Below, piece by piece: positions 34,553 through 44,317 of a stretch of 64,000 nt of DNA; the stretch's first letter is position 1, and every line of letters begins with the position of its first letter. The stretch spans positions 159,346-223,345 of the forward strand of contig CAJINA010000005.1 of assembly GCA_905176665.1 (NCBI GenBank), written 5' to 3'. This stretch comes from Olavius algarvensis Delta 4 endosymbiont. GTDB taxonomy: Bacteria; Desulfobacterota; Desulfobacteria; Desulfobacterales; CAJINA01. Under the pieces are notes generated by a model that was given only the letters and a program-made list of their open reading frames with translations, was not told the origin of the DNA and ran no database searches. Position numbers and translations under genes: made by a program.

Positions 34553-36112
34553 ATGCGAAAAATAACTATTATGTTGCCACTCATCAATGTCATCGGGGCA
34601 ACTTTCACGTATGTGTATTTTTCTTCGATCCTGGAACTGCGCTACGTTAAATCGACCATCCCTTCTTATTATTCACCACTCTATTTCATTATCGGGACAG
34701 CCCTGCTGATCTTGACCTTCAAAGTGGGCAGCAGTAAATCCGTCAAAGAACTTTTTGCCATAGCCAATGGTGACGTTTCCATTGACACTATAGAGGAAAC
34801 CGAAAAATATCACTTGCAACGGGAGGCCTTGCAGTTTCCCATGGTGGTGACTGTGATCACGTTTGCAGTTTGGATCCTGGCCGGGTTTATCTTCGGGCTT
34901 CTTGAACCGCTGATTACCGGGAAAATTTTCAATGTGGAGACACCGGGCCTGTTATACGGCCTCCGGCGCTTTTTGGGGATTGCCTTTTTTGGCGGGGGGA
35001 TTACCACCCTGATCGTTTATTTCGTGCTGGAAAATGAATGGCGCAAATACATCCCGCGTTTTTTCCCCGAGGGCCACCTGAGCCGTGTCAAACACGCCTT
35101 CCGGCTCACGGTGCGCAAGCGCTTTCTGATTGTGTTTCTGGGGGTGATTCTGATACCGCTGCCGGTTCTGGGCCTGACCATCTACACCCGGATTCAGGCG
35201 CTGCACGCGGCGGATGCCGTTACCCGTGCCCAGTTGATGACCTCCCTGGCTGGGGAGTTGGCTTTTATCATGTTGGATGAGCTGATAATCTGTCTGGTCC
35301 TGGCCTATTTTCTGGCCAAAAGCATTTCCGAGCCCCTTTTGCAGATTAAAAGCGCCATCAAAGAGGTAGAAAACAACAACCTGGATACCCGGGTTGAAAT
35401 CGTTTCCAACGACGAGTTGGGCGAGGTTGCAGAAGGTTTGAACCAGATGATCACCAGCATGCGTGAAAACCAGAGCCTGAAGGAATCTTTCGGCAAGTTC
35501 GTTTCCCAGGAGATCCGCGATGAGATCATCGCCGGCAAGACCTCCCTGGACGGTGAGATGAAGCGAGCCACCTTGCTCTTTTCCGACCTGCGCAATTTCA
35601 CGACCCTGGTGGAGCAGAATCATCCCAAGCATGTGGTCACCATCATGAACCAATACTTCAACGAGATGACCCGGGCCATCAAGGCCAACCGCGGCCTGAT
35701 CCTGCAGTATGTCGGCGACGAAATCGAGGCAGTTTTCGGGGCGCCGATCGGTTTTGACGATCATCCCGAAATGGCTGTCAAGGCGGCCCTGGAGATGCGC
35801 CGACGCCTGGATGCTTTGAACATGCGCCTGGAGCAACAGGGCTTTGAGCCGCTGTCCCACGGGATCGGCATCCATTCCGGGGCGGTCCTGGCCGGCAATA
35901 TCGGCAGTGAAGAGCGCATGTCTTACGCCCTTGTGGGCGACACCGTTAATTCAGCCTCCCGCATCGAGGGCCTGACTAAACAGTATCAGTGCGACATCAT
36001 CATCAGCCAGACCACCTACAACCTCCTCACCGAATCCTACCCCACCGAACAGCTGGCCCCGGTAAAGGTGAAAGGCAAGGGAGACGAGCTGATCATCTAC
36101 CGTTTGAAATAG
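34553..36112 (+). CDS. Membrane adenylate/guanylate cyclase with HAMP domain
   Basis: A 519-residue class III cyclase. The N-terminal half has about six hydrophobic segments (e.g. SPLYFIIGTALLILTF, VITFAVWILAGFIFGLLEPL, RFLIVFLGVILIPLPVLGLT), then a HAMP linker (AYFLAKSISEPLLQIKSAIK, EIVSNDELGEVAEGLNQM). The catalytic domain from ~residue 335 carries metal Asp residues in LFSDLRNFTTL and QYVGDEIEAVFG, plus GIGIHSGAVLAGNIG and YALVGDTVNSASRIEGL. It should make cAMP or cGMP in response to an envelope signal. It lies between two blocks of the polyene locus, but nothing shows a regulatory link. The stop is TAG. Confidence 0.92.
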   Translation: MRKITIMLPLINVIGATFTYVYFSSILELRYVKSTIPSYYSPLYFIIGTALLILTFKVGSSKSVKELFAIANGDVSIDTIEETEKYHLQREALQFPMVVTVITFAVWILAGFIFGLLEPLITGKIFNVETPGLLYGLRRFLGIAFFGGGITTLIVYFVLENEWRKYIPRFFPEGHLSRVKHAFRLTVRKRFLIVFLGVILIPLPVLGLTIYTRIQALHAADAVTRAQLMTSLAGELAFIMLDELIICLVLAYFLAKSISEPLLQIKSAIKEVENNNLDTRVEIVSNDELGEVAEGLNQMITSMRENQSLKESFGKFVSQEIRDEIIAGKTSLDGEMKRATLLFSDLRNFTTLVEQNHPKHVVTIMNQYFNEMTRAIKANRGLILQYVGDEIEAVFGAPIGFDDHPEMAVKAALEMRRRLDALNMRLEQQGFEPLSHGIGIHSGAVLAGNIGSEERMSYALVGDTVNSASRIEGLTKQYQCDIIISQTTYNLLTESYPTEQLAPVKVKGKGDELIIYRLK

Positions 36113-36176
36113 CCACTTATTATAAACATGAATGGTGCCCCCTAATTTGAGAGTTAGGCGGCTTTATCGTCAGGCC

Positions 36177-36261
36177 GGTCCCGGATCGCGTCCGGGATGA
36201 CGTATCCGGCATCCAGAGACGTTCCCAGAATTGACTGGATCCCGGCTTTCGCCGGGATGAC
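36177..36261. repeat. Two tandem-like short palindromes ending CCGGGATGAC
   Basis: CCCGGATCGCGTCCGGGATGAC (36180-36201) and GGATCCCGGCTTTCGCCGGGATGAC (36237-36261) each form a short hairpin and share the tail CCGGGATGAC. Elements of this sequence are widespread between genes of proteobacteria. Confidence 0.6.
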
Positions 36262-36364
36262 AGGTGTTGAGCAGGAACACTGCCCGCGCCTGATTTATTC
36301 AGCCTTTATAAAAATGGTCCTCAGGACTAGGCCAGAAGCCTTTGGATATGCCGTAAACCGGGAT

Positions 36365-36562
36365 TCTCGCGCAAAGGCGCAGAGACGCAGAGAACCCATG
36401 AATATATTCCCGCTACACGGGATTAAAATCAAAAGCGCCTTTGAGCTTGAAACGGTTTTCGCGCGATAGCGCAACGAAAATCTGTTTTTGCCTTCCCGAC
36501 TTCGCTGGACTGTGCATTGATTCTAAGTTTAAGGAGGACGTCTCTGGGCCTCTGCGCGAATC
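36365..36562. repeat. Inverted repeat with CGCGCAAAGGCGCAGAGACG/CCTCTGCGCG ends
   Basis: The left arm TCGCGCAAAGGCGCAGAGAC and the right arm TCTCTGGGCCTCTGCGCGA belong to the same family as the pair at 10539-10685. No coding sequence is seen here or in the remaining stretch to 36760, which completes a gene-free gap of ~650 bases between the cyclase and the transporter remnant. Confidence 0.5.
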
Positions 36563-36760
36563 ATGGTTTTGTTATTGTGTTTTGACGGTGAGGCCCCATT
36601 TCAGGGCGCCTCAAAACTTGGCCCTCTGGTCCAGGCTGCTTTACAATCGCTTAAATCTATTTTTAAGGTGGATCTGGTGTGCCCGGGTAATGCTCAAGCC
36701 GGCCCAATCAGGCGATGTCATCCAGCTATGCCGGACAAAAGAGCTTTGCTGAGCGGACAC

Positions 36761-38553
36761 CTAAAAACGGAAAAACACCGGCGTCAGCAATATAGTCATA
36801 ACGCCTACGATCAAGGTCATGGGAATACCCATTTTGACGAAGTCGCCGAAGGAATACCCGCCCGGGCCCCAGACCATCAGGTTGGTCTGGTAGCCGGTGG
36901 GGGTTATAAAAGCACAGGAGTTGGCAATCATCAGGGTAATGGCAAAGGGCATGAAACTGACCTGTAGCTGGGCCGCCGTGGCAAGGGCGATGGGAAACAT
37001 GAAAGCGGCGGCCGCGTTGTTGGTGATGACATTGGTCATGAACGTGCATCCTACAAAGATAACGGCCAGGGCGGTGTAAGGATTGTTGCCGCCCACTGCT
37101 GTCAACAGACCGGACAGCAGGGCGGCCAGGCCGCTGCGGCTGACCGCGGATTCCAGGCCGATGGCGCAGGCAATCACCACCAGGGTGCCCCAGTCGATAC
37201 TGCGGGCCGCTTTCTTATAGTCGAGGCAGCCGGTCAGCAGCATGGCTCCGGCGGCCAGGAGGCCGGCGTTGAGCATGCTCATCCACCCGACGGCCACCAC
37301 CGACACCATCATGAGCGTGATCAGCATGGCAATGATCGCCCGGTCCGTGCGCTGGATATGGTATCCGTCAAGCGCCTTGGTCAACGCGAAATCTTCTTCG
37401 GTCCGCACATCATAGAAGAAGGAATCATTCACCTCCAGCACGGCGGTATCGCCGGCCTCGATTTTCAACGCTTTGAGCGGGCAGCGGACCGGTTCCCGGT
37501 CGCGCGAGATGGCCACCACCTTGTAATCGTAGTCGTCCCGCGAAATGGGTAAATCGGCGACCCGCCGTCCGACGGCCAGGCTCTTGCGGGCAATGACGAC
37601 CTTGGCCAGGTGGTGCGTATGCCGCTCGGTTTGCATTGGTTGCGGTCGGACGTGGGCACCAGCCGGTTGGTGCGCCACAATTCCGCCAGGGCGGCGCGGG
37701 TGACTGAAAACGCCAGGATATCGCCGACTGCAAGCGGTCCCAGATCTCGAAACGCGTGATGGCGCTTGTCGTTGCGGCTGACAGAAAGCAGCCGGGAACC
37801 GGGTATGCCCAACAGGCCGGATTCGTTCAGGGTCTGCCCGATGAGACGCGAAGATGCATGCACTTCGAACTCGGCCCGGTACTGCCGCCAACGTACCTTT
37901 TCATCTTTGGCAACCGACACTTTCGGCAGCAGCCAGCGGCCGAAAAGGACCATAAACGCAATGCCGGCGATGGTCAGTGGCAAAGCCACCAGGGTCGTGT
38001 CAAACATGGCGATGGGGCGCATAGCGGGCAGGTCGGTCCCACCACGGTTGATGGCATCACTTACCAGTCCGCCGATGACCAGGTTGGTGGACGTGCCGAT
38101 CAGGGTGCAGGTGCCGCCCAGAATCGAAGCGAAACTCAGTGGGATGAAAAGGTGTTTGGCCGGCAAGCGACAGGTGCGGGCCAGGTCCTGGACAACCGGG
38201 ATCATCATGGCGACCAGAGGCGTGTTGTTTAGAAAGGCGCTACCTACGGATATGGGCGGCAGAATTTTGAGCTATGCTGTCAAAAGACGCCTGGGGCGGC
38301 CGATAATCTTATCCATGACCATGGTAATGGCGCCGGTGGCATACATGCCGGCGGCCACGATGAACAGGACGCCGACGGTCAGCATACCTGAGTTCTGGAA
38401 CCCTTTGAGAAGCTCTGCCTGGGGGGCCAGGCGAAAGGTCAGCGCGGCCGCCAGACTGCCGAGAAAGACAATCGGCGGCGGTATTTTGGTCATGATGAGC
38501 AGGGCGAAGGTTGTTACCAGAATGGCAAGTGTTAGGCCCGCCGCAACGGTCAT
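36761..38553 (-). pseudogene. Broken SLC13/DASS-type anion permease with RCK-C domains
   Basis: The ancestral protein of ~597 residues is a SLC13-type permease: N-terminal helices (LAILVTTFALLIMTKIPPP, GMLTVGVLFIVAAGMYATGA), the FLNNTPLVAMMIP motif, ILGGTCTLIGTSTNLVIGG, two cytosolic TrkA-C-like segments and a mirrored second half ending LMIANSCAFITPTGYQTNLM. It is broken twice. A TAG at 38272-38274 follows GRPRRLLTA, and the same frame resumes at once as LKILPPISVGSAF. A one-base loss near 37641-37650 (TSDR into QPMQTERH) shifts the frame. The segment length, one short of a multiple of three, fits a single deletion. Otherwise the sequence is well preserved, so decay is recent or the lesions are errors. 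Confidence 0.85.
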
Positions 38554-38628
38554 AGCGTCACCTTTATTCTATTTGGTCCCATGCGGTTTTGCCCGGTTAA
38601 GTTCTTTAGTTTCAGGCCGCTGTATGAA

Positions 38629-40122
38629 TCATGCAAATTCATCCAAATCGGCAAAGTGATTGATCGTTTTCTTGCCGGCGATTTCACGTTCAAAGCGTCC
38701 TCTCCAGCCGTATTTGCGTTGAGCCCGGTCGATGAGGACGCGCATCATGGGTCTGAAAAAGTAGAGCCAGATGGAGGTCCACAGGCGGCTTTGCTTTCGT
38801 ATTCTGTCCGATGGTTCCCACCACCCCATGATCTTTTGGCTGTGATACCAGACCAGATACTGAAGCTCGTCCGCCGAAAGATGGTGGGTCCTGACGTTGG
38901 CCCACATACCGTTGTACCGGGTATAATCGTAGCGGTTGGTTACCAGGTCGGCGTCCAGCAGGTTCTGGCGGATACCGGTTTTGGGGTAGGGGGTGAGAAT
39001 CTGGCAATACGCCGTGTCGGCCCCCGTAGCTTTTAGAAATTTATAATTGTCTATGATTTCCTGCTCACCGTCGTCGGGGAAGCCGAAGATCATGCCGCCC
39101 ACGACCATGATGCCGTATTTGTGGCACAGGGCGATCGCTTTGCGCGAGGCGTCGACAATATCGCCCTTTTTGGCGGTCAGCAGATTCTTTTTGGAAACGT
39201 TTTCAATGCCCAGGAAGATGGATTTGAACCCGGCCAGGGACATCTTGCGAACCATCGCTTCATTGCGGGCCATGGTAATGCAGTCCGCCTGGACGATCAG
39301 GACGAGGTTGCGGTATTTGCGGGCGATGATGGCGTCGCAAAGTTCCAGCACCCTTTCCGGCACCATGACGAAGTTGTCGTCGGACACAAAGATCCAGCGT
39401 TTCTTCAATTTGTGATAGATCGTGTCGATGTCGGCCAGGATTCTTTCATTGGGAAACGGGCGAAAGGCCCGCCCGTACATGTGCCGGATACTGCAGAAGT
39501 TGCAGTTGCGCAGGCAGCCCCGGGAGGTTTCAATCACCTCGGAGTTGCGGTTCATGATGTGGTAGCCCCAGGTAAGGCGCCGCTTGTCGCGGACGGGAAG
39601 TTTGAGCGTGTTCAGATCCAGCAATTCGCCTTTGGGGTTGTGGATAAAGCCGTTCTCTTGCTGGTAGGAAACCGAGGGGATATCTGCAACCCGTTCTTTC
39701 TCCTCCAGCGCCCGGATCAAGCGCCGGAACGCCTCTTCCCCTTCCCCCCGGACCAAATAATCAATCAGTTTACCAGTATCTGATTCGCCGATTTCTTTAT
39801 ACATGAGGGTGGCGTGGTAGCCGCCTAAGACGATTTTTACACCGGGGAGCAGGGTGCGGATCAGCTTGATCAATTTTTCACAGGTGGCGTACTGCCAGGT
39901 CATGGCAGAGAGCCCGATCACCTGGGGTCGAAAACTCGAGAGGACGCCGCTGAGGTACTGGCGCACGTTGCGGCGTTTGCGAATCAGGTCGATGATGCGC
40001 ACGTCATGGCCCGTATCCAGGTTTGCGGCCAGGCTGGCCAGGCCGAGGTTCGGCATGTGAAAGGCGGACTCGTGCATGATCACGGGCGCTACATCCGGCA
40101 TGGAAACCAGCACTATTCGCAT
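38629..40122 (-). CDS. B12-binding-type radical SAM protein, third of three
   Basis: A 497-residue protein. Residues 1-170 follow the cobalamin-binding domain pattern (MRIVLVSMPDVAPVIMHES, PNLGLASLAANLD, VIGLSAMTWQYATC, KIVLGGYHATLM, YLVRGEGEEAFRRLI). The radical SAM motif RGCLRNCNFC is near residue 205, followed by FVSDDNFVMVPERVLELC and GGMIFGFPDDGEQEIIDNY. It is the last gene of the third block and overlaps the acyltransferase gene by ten bases. The HxxG-type cobalamin ligand is not obvious. Its pairing with acyltransferases suggests it acts on an acyl chain or lipid. Confidence 0.9.
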   Translation of the reverse strand: MRIVLVSMPDVAPVIMHESAFHMPNLGLASLAANLDTGHDVRIIDLIRKRRNVRQYLSGVLSSFRPQVIGLSAMTWQYATCEKLIKLIRTLLPGVKIVLGGYHATLMYKEIGESDTGKLIDYLVRGEGEEAFRRLIRALEEKERVADIPSVSYQQENGFIHNPKGELLDLNTLKLPVRDKRRLTWGYHIMNRNSEVIETSRGCLRNCNFCSIRHMYGRAFRPFPNERILADIDTIYHKLKKRWIFVSDDNFVMVPERVLELCDAIIARKYRNLVLIVQADCITMARNEAMVRKMSLAGFKSIFLGIENVSKKNLLTAKKGDIVDASRKAIALCHKYGIMVVGGMIFGFPDDGEQEIIDNYKFLKATGADTAYCQILTPYPKTGIRQNLLDADLVTNRYDYTRYNGMWANVRTHHLSADELQYLVWYHSQKIMGWWEPSDRIRKQSRLWTSIWLYFFRPMMRVLIDRAQRKYGWRGRFEREIAGKKTINHFADLDEFA

Positions 40123-40928
40123 GACTCCTCCAGGGCGGCGCTGTGTTTTTCCAGGAGGGTGTGAACCCTCTCCATCAGGCTATGAATAGAAAAGCTACCG
40201 TCTTCGTAATCGGGATCAATGGTCTCCAGCAGTTCAACCCTGATCCGGTTGGGGCGCTGCGTATCGAAAAGAAAGCGGCCCGGTTTGAACAGCTTGTCCG
40301 TGTTACTGATAAACAAGACCTTGACCGGCGCGCGGCAGAGCCGGGCTATTTTGAAAGCGCCCTTGTTCAGGCGGCCGATGCGACCTTGCCGTCCGCGGGT
40401 ACCCTCCGGAAAAATGATCAGGTTGCCGCCGTCTGCCAGATGCCCGGGCATGGACGCCATGCGCTGCAGCATCAGGTCTGCCAGGTGGCCGGTGGCATTC
40501 GAGGGCAAGTATCCGGACAAGGCCAGCATATTGCCGTAGAGCGGAATCGCAAACAAGCGCGCCTTGGCAATGGTGGTATGTCGGCGATAAAGAGAAATCA
40601 GCAAGATCGGATCAAGATAAGAAATATGATTGCTGACCACCACGCTCGCTCGAACATCCCGGACAGTTTCATCAATTTTCCACCGGCAGGCCGGTATGAG
40701 TATGCGTACCAGGGTGAAGAAAACCCGGTAAAAAAGACTGTTCAGGTGTTGAAAACGCCTATCCGACTCCTTGGCAAACAGGTATGCCAATAGATAGAAC
40801 GGTGCGAAGAAAAGAATAAAGCCCAGCGTATAGTAAGCCCACAGCAACAGGGTGATGATCAAGTCTATGGGCCAACCAGGCCACTTTCCCGGTTTGGCCT
40901 GCTTTTGATGTGTTCCGGATGCTTCCAA
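40113..40928 (-). CDS. PlsC-like 1-acylglycerol-3-phosphate acyltransferase
   Basis: A 271-residue membrane acyltransferase. A hydrophobic N-terminal stretch (LIITLLLWAYYTLGFILFFA) precedes the catalytic motif VVVSNHISYLDPILL (NHxxxxD, the HX4D motif) and the glycerolipid-binding motif IIFPEGTRGRQG. The family transfers an acyl group from ACP or CoA to lysophosphatidic acid. Its location between KS and radical SAM genes suggests attachment of the special chain to a glycerol or related head. It could also be a flexirubin-type O-acyltransferase. Confidence 0.88.
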   Translation of the reverse strand: MEASGTHQKQAKPGKWPGWPIDLIITLLLWAYYTLGFILFFAPFYLLAYLFAKESDRRFQHLNSLFYRVFFTLVRILIPACRWKIDETVRDVRASVVVSNHISYLDPILLISLYRRHTTIAKARLFAIPLYGNMLALSGYLPSNATGHLADLMLQRMASMPGHLADGGNLIIFPEGTRGRQGRIGRLNKGAFKIARLCRAPVKVLFISNTDKLFKPGRFLFDTQRPNRIRVELLETIDPDYEDGSFSIHSLMERVHTLLEKHSAALEESCE

Positions 40929-40933
40929 GTTTT

Positions 40934-42175
40934 CTACCCGTTGGCAAACTGCTTTATAAAAAGACAGGTGTTGACTCCCCCGAAGGCAAAATTCTGGACG
41001 GCTGCGGTCCGGACGGGGGCCTCCCGCACCGCCGTTACGTGCTGCAGCATGGCGCAGCGCTTGTCTACTTCCTCGAGGTTGAGCGTGGGAGCGATAAAGC
41101 CCGCCGACATCATGTAGAGCGTGAGGATGGCCTCGATGGCGCCGCAGGATCCCATGGTGTGTCCCATATAACCCTTCAGGCCGGTTACCGCCGGTCGGTC
41201 GCCGTATATTGCAGCGATGGATTGCGCCTCGGTCACGTCGCCCATCTTGGTGGCCGTGGCATGGGCACTGATGAAATCCACTTCGTCCGCGTTGAGCATC
41301 GCATTGTCCAGGCCCATCTGGATGGCGCTGGTAATGCCCTGCGTGTTGGGCAATATCAGGTCACCGCCATTGCTGTTGCAGGCAAACCCGATAACTTCGC
41401 CCAGGATATCGGCACCTCTTTTGCGGGCGGCGTCATACGCTTCCAGGACCAGGGCGCCGGCACCCTCACCAACCACCAACCCATCCCGGCGCCGGTCAAA
41501 GGGCCGGGGGGTCAGATGCGGCGTGTCGTTGAAGTCCACCGACGTGGCCAGCAGGTTGTCAAAGACCGCAACTGTGGTCGTGTCATATTCATCGGCACCG
41601 CCGCAGATCATGGCATCTTGGAGGCCGTACTTTACCGCTTCGTATCCAAATCCGATTGACTGGCTGCTGTTGGTACAGGCTGTGGATGAGGAGATGACCC
41701 TGCCGGTGATGCCGAACATCTTCGAGATGTTGACCGCCGTGGTGTGGACCATGGATTTAAGGTAGTCCACCGCTCCGACATTGCGTAACTTGGTATCCTC
41801 CGGGCTGAAAAAAGTGCGGTAAATATTGCGCTGAATCGTGGGGCTGCCATGGGTTGAACTGAAGGCAACCCCCAACCGGCCGGACTGGATGAACTCCGGC
41901 GTGAGCCCGGATTGTTCCAGGGCTGTCTTTGCAGTTTGGCAGGCGTAATAGGAGACCGGCCCCATGGTCTTGCGATCGCGTCGTTTAAAATCGTACGCTA
42001 TGGGATAGTCGACCGTGCCGAACACGCCGCAGTAGATATGCTCGGTCAGCAGTTCATCGCTTTTCAAGGGTTTGACCCCGGAGACGCCGTTTTCCAGGCT
42101 TTGCAGGATTTTTGCTTTGGTGTCCCCTATCGGCGTGATGGCGGCGCAGCCGGTAATGACGACTCGGCGTTCCAT
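40934..42175 (-). CDS. Beta-ketoacyl-ACP synthase (FabF-like) of the third block
   Basis: A 413-residue condensing enzyme with complete triad: Cys167 (SSSTACTNSSQS), His305 (ISAHATATKMGD, variant of HGTGT) and His339 (LKGYMGHTMGSCGA). The C-terminal VQNFAFGGVNTCLFI is typical. It resembles the KS found in aryl-polyene loci next to an ACP, possibly for priming. It lies between an ACP gene (17-base gap upstream) and the PlsC-like gene. Together with three KSs and one CLF in the leftward block, it brings the locus to four active KS domains plus one degenerate. Confidence 0.92.
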   Translation of the reverse strand: MERRVVITGCAAITPIGDTKAKILQSLENGVSGVKPLKSDELLTEHIYCGVFGTVDYPIAYDFKRRDRKTMGPVSYYACQTAKTALEQSGLTPEFIQSGRLGVAFSSTHGSPTIQRNIYRTFFSPEDTKLRNVGAVDYLKSMVHTTAVNISKMFGITGRVISSSTACTNSSQSIGFGYEAVKYGLQDAMICGGADEYDTTTVAVFDNLLATSVDFNDTPHLTPRPFDRRRDGLVVGEGAGALVLEAYDAARKRGADILGEVIGFACNSNGGDLILPNTQGITSAIQMGLDNAMLNADEVDFISAHATATKMGDVTEAQSIAAIYGDRPAVTGLKGYMGHTMGSCGAIEAILTLYMMSAGFIAPTLNLEEVDKRCAMLQHVTAVREAPVRTAAVQNFAFGGVNTCLFIKQFANG

Positions 42176-42191
42176 GGTGATGGCCCCGTTT

Positions 42192-42449
42192 TTAAATGTT
42201 TCGCTTCCCGGCCAGGTTTTCTACGTAGTCGATAATCTGGTTGATCGTGCGGATCTCCATGGCCTCTTTTTGCTCCGGCCTGGTGAGTTCCGTGCCCAGA
42301 AGCGTTTCCAGCTCCCTCAGTAATTCAATGGCGTCGATACTGTCAAATTCGTACACCTCGGCCAAATTTTCGTCGAGGCCGGGGCTTTCGATTTCAAACA
42401 GTTCTGCAAAGATCCGGAGAATTTCTTTTTCGATGGTATCCCGTTGCAT
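42192..42449 (-). CDS. Acyl carrier protein (third ACP of the locus)
   Basis: An 85-residue ACP with the attachment Ser at residue 37 in YEFDSIDAIELLREL, more acidic and more diverged than the other two, and similar to the ACPs paired with KSs in aryl-polyene clusters. It is immediately upstream of a KS gene on the same strand. It should be a substrate of the cluster PPTase. Confidence 0.9.
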   Translation of the reverse strand: MQRDTIEKEILRIFAELFEIESPGLDENLAEVYEFDSIDAIELLRELETLLGTELTRPEQKEAMEIRTINQIIDYVENLAGKRNI

Positions 42450-42574
42450 AGATTTTTTTGCTACCCTTGTTCACGCGAAAACCGAAACATACTACAAATG
42501 CCGCCATAATACAATTTTCAAAGGGCGCGTGGCGGGGGAAGAGTTTGTAGCCGTGCAAACCCGGCTGCCGTCCC

Positions 42575-43477
42575 TCAACGTTGACCTTCATGGGCGCCGT
42601 GTGTCTCCAGGAACGGTTCGAAATGATACCACTGGGAGGGGGCGGCCTTGACGGCCCTTTCCAGGCGGCGGGCATAGTCGTTGGCGGCCGCCTGGATGGC
42701 GGCGGCCCTGTTCAGGCGGTCGTCCCGATCCAGGAATACCGGCAGGGACGCTTCAAAATGATACCCGCCCCGGCTGGTGCGCAGTGCAAAAAAAACAACG
42801 AGGGGTGCCCCGGAGGCCATGGCCAGGGCAAAAGGTGCTTCCGGCAACCGGATGCGATGGCCGAGAAAGGTAACCGTCACTGCCGGCTGGTCTGGCCGCC
42901 AGAGGCGATCTCCGGCCATGGAGACGATACCGCCGCCGCGCAGGAAACGCACCCCATCGATGATGTCGAGGGGGGATCCACCGCTTTCATCCACGCCGAT
43001 GACTTCGATGCCGCTCGCGGCAACGGATTCTTTCTGGAGTTGTTCGATTTGCTGACTGGTCCGCGAGCCCATGTACAAGAGCAGCTTGAGACCGGCCAGG
43101 TCTTGCTGCAATAGCCGCGCCGCAATCTCCCAGTTGCCCATGTGCGACATGAGCAAGACCCCGCCCTGGCCTCCATCCAGAAGCGTCTGCAGGTGCTCCT
43201 GGCCTTCGAATGTATAGTGGATCCCGGTCGCATCACGCAGGCGGAAGCGATCGAGAAAAACATAGGTGAAATTCTGAAATTGGCACCAGGTGCACCAGAG
43301 GTGGTAGACCCACGTTTTCCCGGGAAAAAGCGTTCTGTAAAAGTGCCGGCCGATCCCTACGCGGCTGGGATTGAACACGAAATACCCGGCCGCGATACCC
43401 CGGGATACCAGGCTGAAAAGCCAGGGGCCGCAGATCCGGGAGAGGAATACCAGGCATTTGTAAAAGTTGGCTTTCAT
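42575..43477 (-). CDS. LpxL/HtrB-like lipid acyltransferase
   Basis: A 300-residue protein of the lysophospholipid/lauroyl acyltransferase family. A hydrophobic N-terminus (CGPWLFSLVSRGIAAGYFVF) is followed by the catalytic LLMSHMGNWEIAARLL (HX4E motif) and a second conserved block GGGIVSMAGDRLW. Members acylate lipid A or, in aryl-polyene and flexirubin loci, the polyene's carrier lipid. It lies seven bases from the GT2 gene; in many aryl-polyene clusters these two activities are adjacent or fused, which supports the comparison. Confidence 0.87.
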   Translation of the reverse strand: MKANFYKCLVFLSRICGPWLFSLVSRGIAAGYFVFNPSRVGIGRHFYRTLFPGKTWVYHLWCTWCQFQNFTYVFLDRFRLRDATGIHYTFEGQEHLQTLLDGGQGGVLLMSHMGNWEIAARLLQQDLAGLKLLLYMGSRTSQQIEQLQKESVAASGIEVIGVDESGGSPLDIIDGVRFLRGGGIVSMAGDRLWRPDQPAVTVTFLGHRIRLPEAPFALAMASGAPLVVFFALRTSRGGYHFEASLPVFLDRDDRLNRAAAIQAAANDYARRLERAVKAAPSQWYHFEPFLETHGAHEGQR

Positions 43478-43484
43478 TTTATCT

Positions 43485-44192
43485 TTATTTCCGTTTCCCC
43501 GGCCACAGGCGCGGGGTAAAAACCCTCCGGGTGATCAGGCGGCTGAAAGTGCCGGTATTGCGTAAAAAATCTCGAAAGGGGTGGAAATGGGATATGCGGG
43601 GAATATCTGCCTGGTAGGTGACCCCGACCGGCGCTTCGATAATCGGTATCCCCGCCCGGCGGGCCTTTACCAGAACTTCGATCTCATACTGGTAGCGGCG
43701 GGCACCCACGCCGAGTTCCAGGCATTCGGGTATCGGGTAAACCCGGAAACCGCTCTGGGAGTCGGACAGGCGGGGACCGCCGGAAACCCACACCCAGAAA
43801 TTTGAGAACTCCTTTCCGGAGCGGCTGGTCCAGGGTGCCGCCTGCATGCCGTGGCGGCGGCCGACTACGATCGGCCGCTGACCGGCTGGAATGGCCGCCA
43901 GCAAACTATGGGCATCCTGGGGATTGTGCTGCCCGTCACCATCGATGGTGATAGCCCAGTCGGCGACTGCGGCCGCGGCCCGCATACCGGTCTGAAGGGC
44001 GGCACCCTTCCCGCGGGTCTGATGGTGGGCGAGATGTTGCAACCCCTGCAGATCCTCTGGAAAAGACGGCCATGCCTGGGTTGACCCGTCATTGACGACG
44101 AATACGGGAAACCCGAGGGCCAAGGCATCACGGGCTACCCGGATGATGGTCCGACTGTGGTTGTACACCGGGATAATGACCGCAGCGCGCAT
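43485..44192 (-). CDS. Family 2 glycosyltransferase
   Basis: A 235-residue GT-A enzyme: AAVIIPVYNHSRTIIRVARD at the N-terminus, FVVNDGST, the TRGKGAALQTGM nucleotide-binding stretch, the metal motif ITIDGDGQHNPQDA and SGFRVYP. It lacks membrane helices. It resembles the dolichol-phosphate-mannose-synthase-like GT2 enzymes paired with LpxL-type acyltransferases in polyene clusters. It probably places a sugar or similar group on the lipid; donor and acceptor are unknown. Upstream is a short inverted repeat, then the DhaL-DegV gene. Confidence 0.88.
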   Translation of the reverse strand: MRAAVIIPVYNHSRTIIRVARDALALGFPVFVVNDGSTQAWPSFPEDLQGLQHLAHHQTRGKGAALQTGMRAAAAVADWAITIDGDGQHNPQDAHSLLAAIPAGQRPIVVGRRHGMQAAPWTSRSGKEFSNFWVWVSGGPRLSDSQSGFRVYPIPECLELGVGARRYQYEIEVLVKARRAGIPIIEAPVGVTYQADIPRISHFHPFRDFLRNTGTFSRLITRRVFTPRLWPGKRK

Positions 44193-44227
44193 GGATCGTC
44201 TTAAACCTTTATAATTTGGTTAGGTAG

Positions 44228-44317
44228 AAGGCATAAGGTATAAGGTAGAAGTTAGAGGAACGATCCTGTCTCGTTCAGGCAGTTTTCGGTTTTGCTTCAA
44301 CCTTATACCTTAAACCT
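44228..44317. repeat. Inverted repeat AAGGTATAAGGT/ACCTTATACCTT
   Basis: A short palindromic element, with arms near 44235-44251 and 44295-44317, fills the gap between GT2 and the DhaL-DegV gene; the right arm reaches that gene's stop codon. Elements of this sequence occur between genes in several bacterial groups. It has a potential hairpin but no T tract. Confidence 0.5.

Noticed and set aside
36177..36562. CRISPR array suspected from repeated CCGGGATGAC and CGCAGAG motifs
   Set aside because: Only two copies of each, uneven spacing and no constant repeat-spacer pattern; these are short intergenic palindromes.
42394..42675. Open frame between the ACP and LpxL-like genes
   Set aside because: Pro/Ser/Trp-rich composition, overlap with both real genes and no family match; it reads as an antiphase shadow of the LpxL-like gene end.
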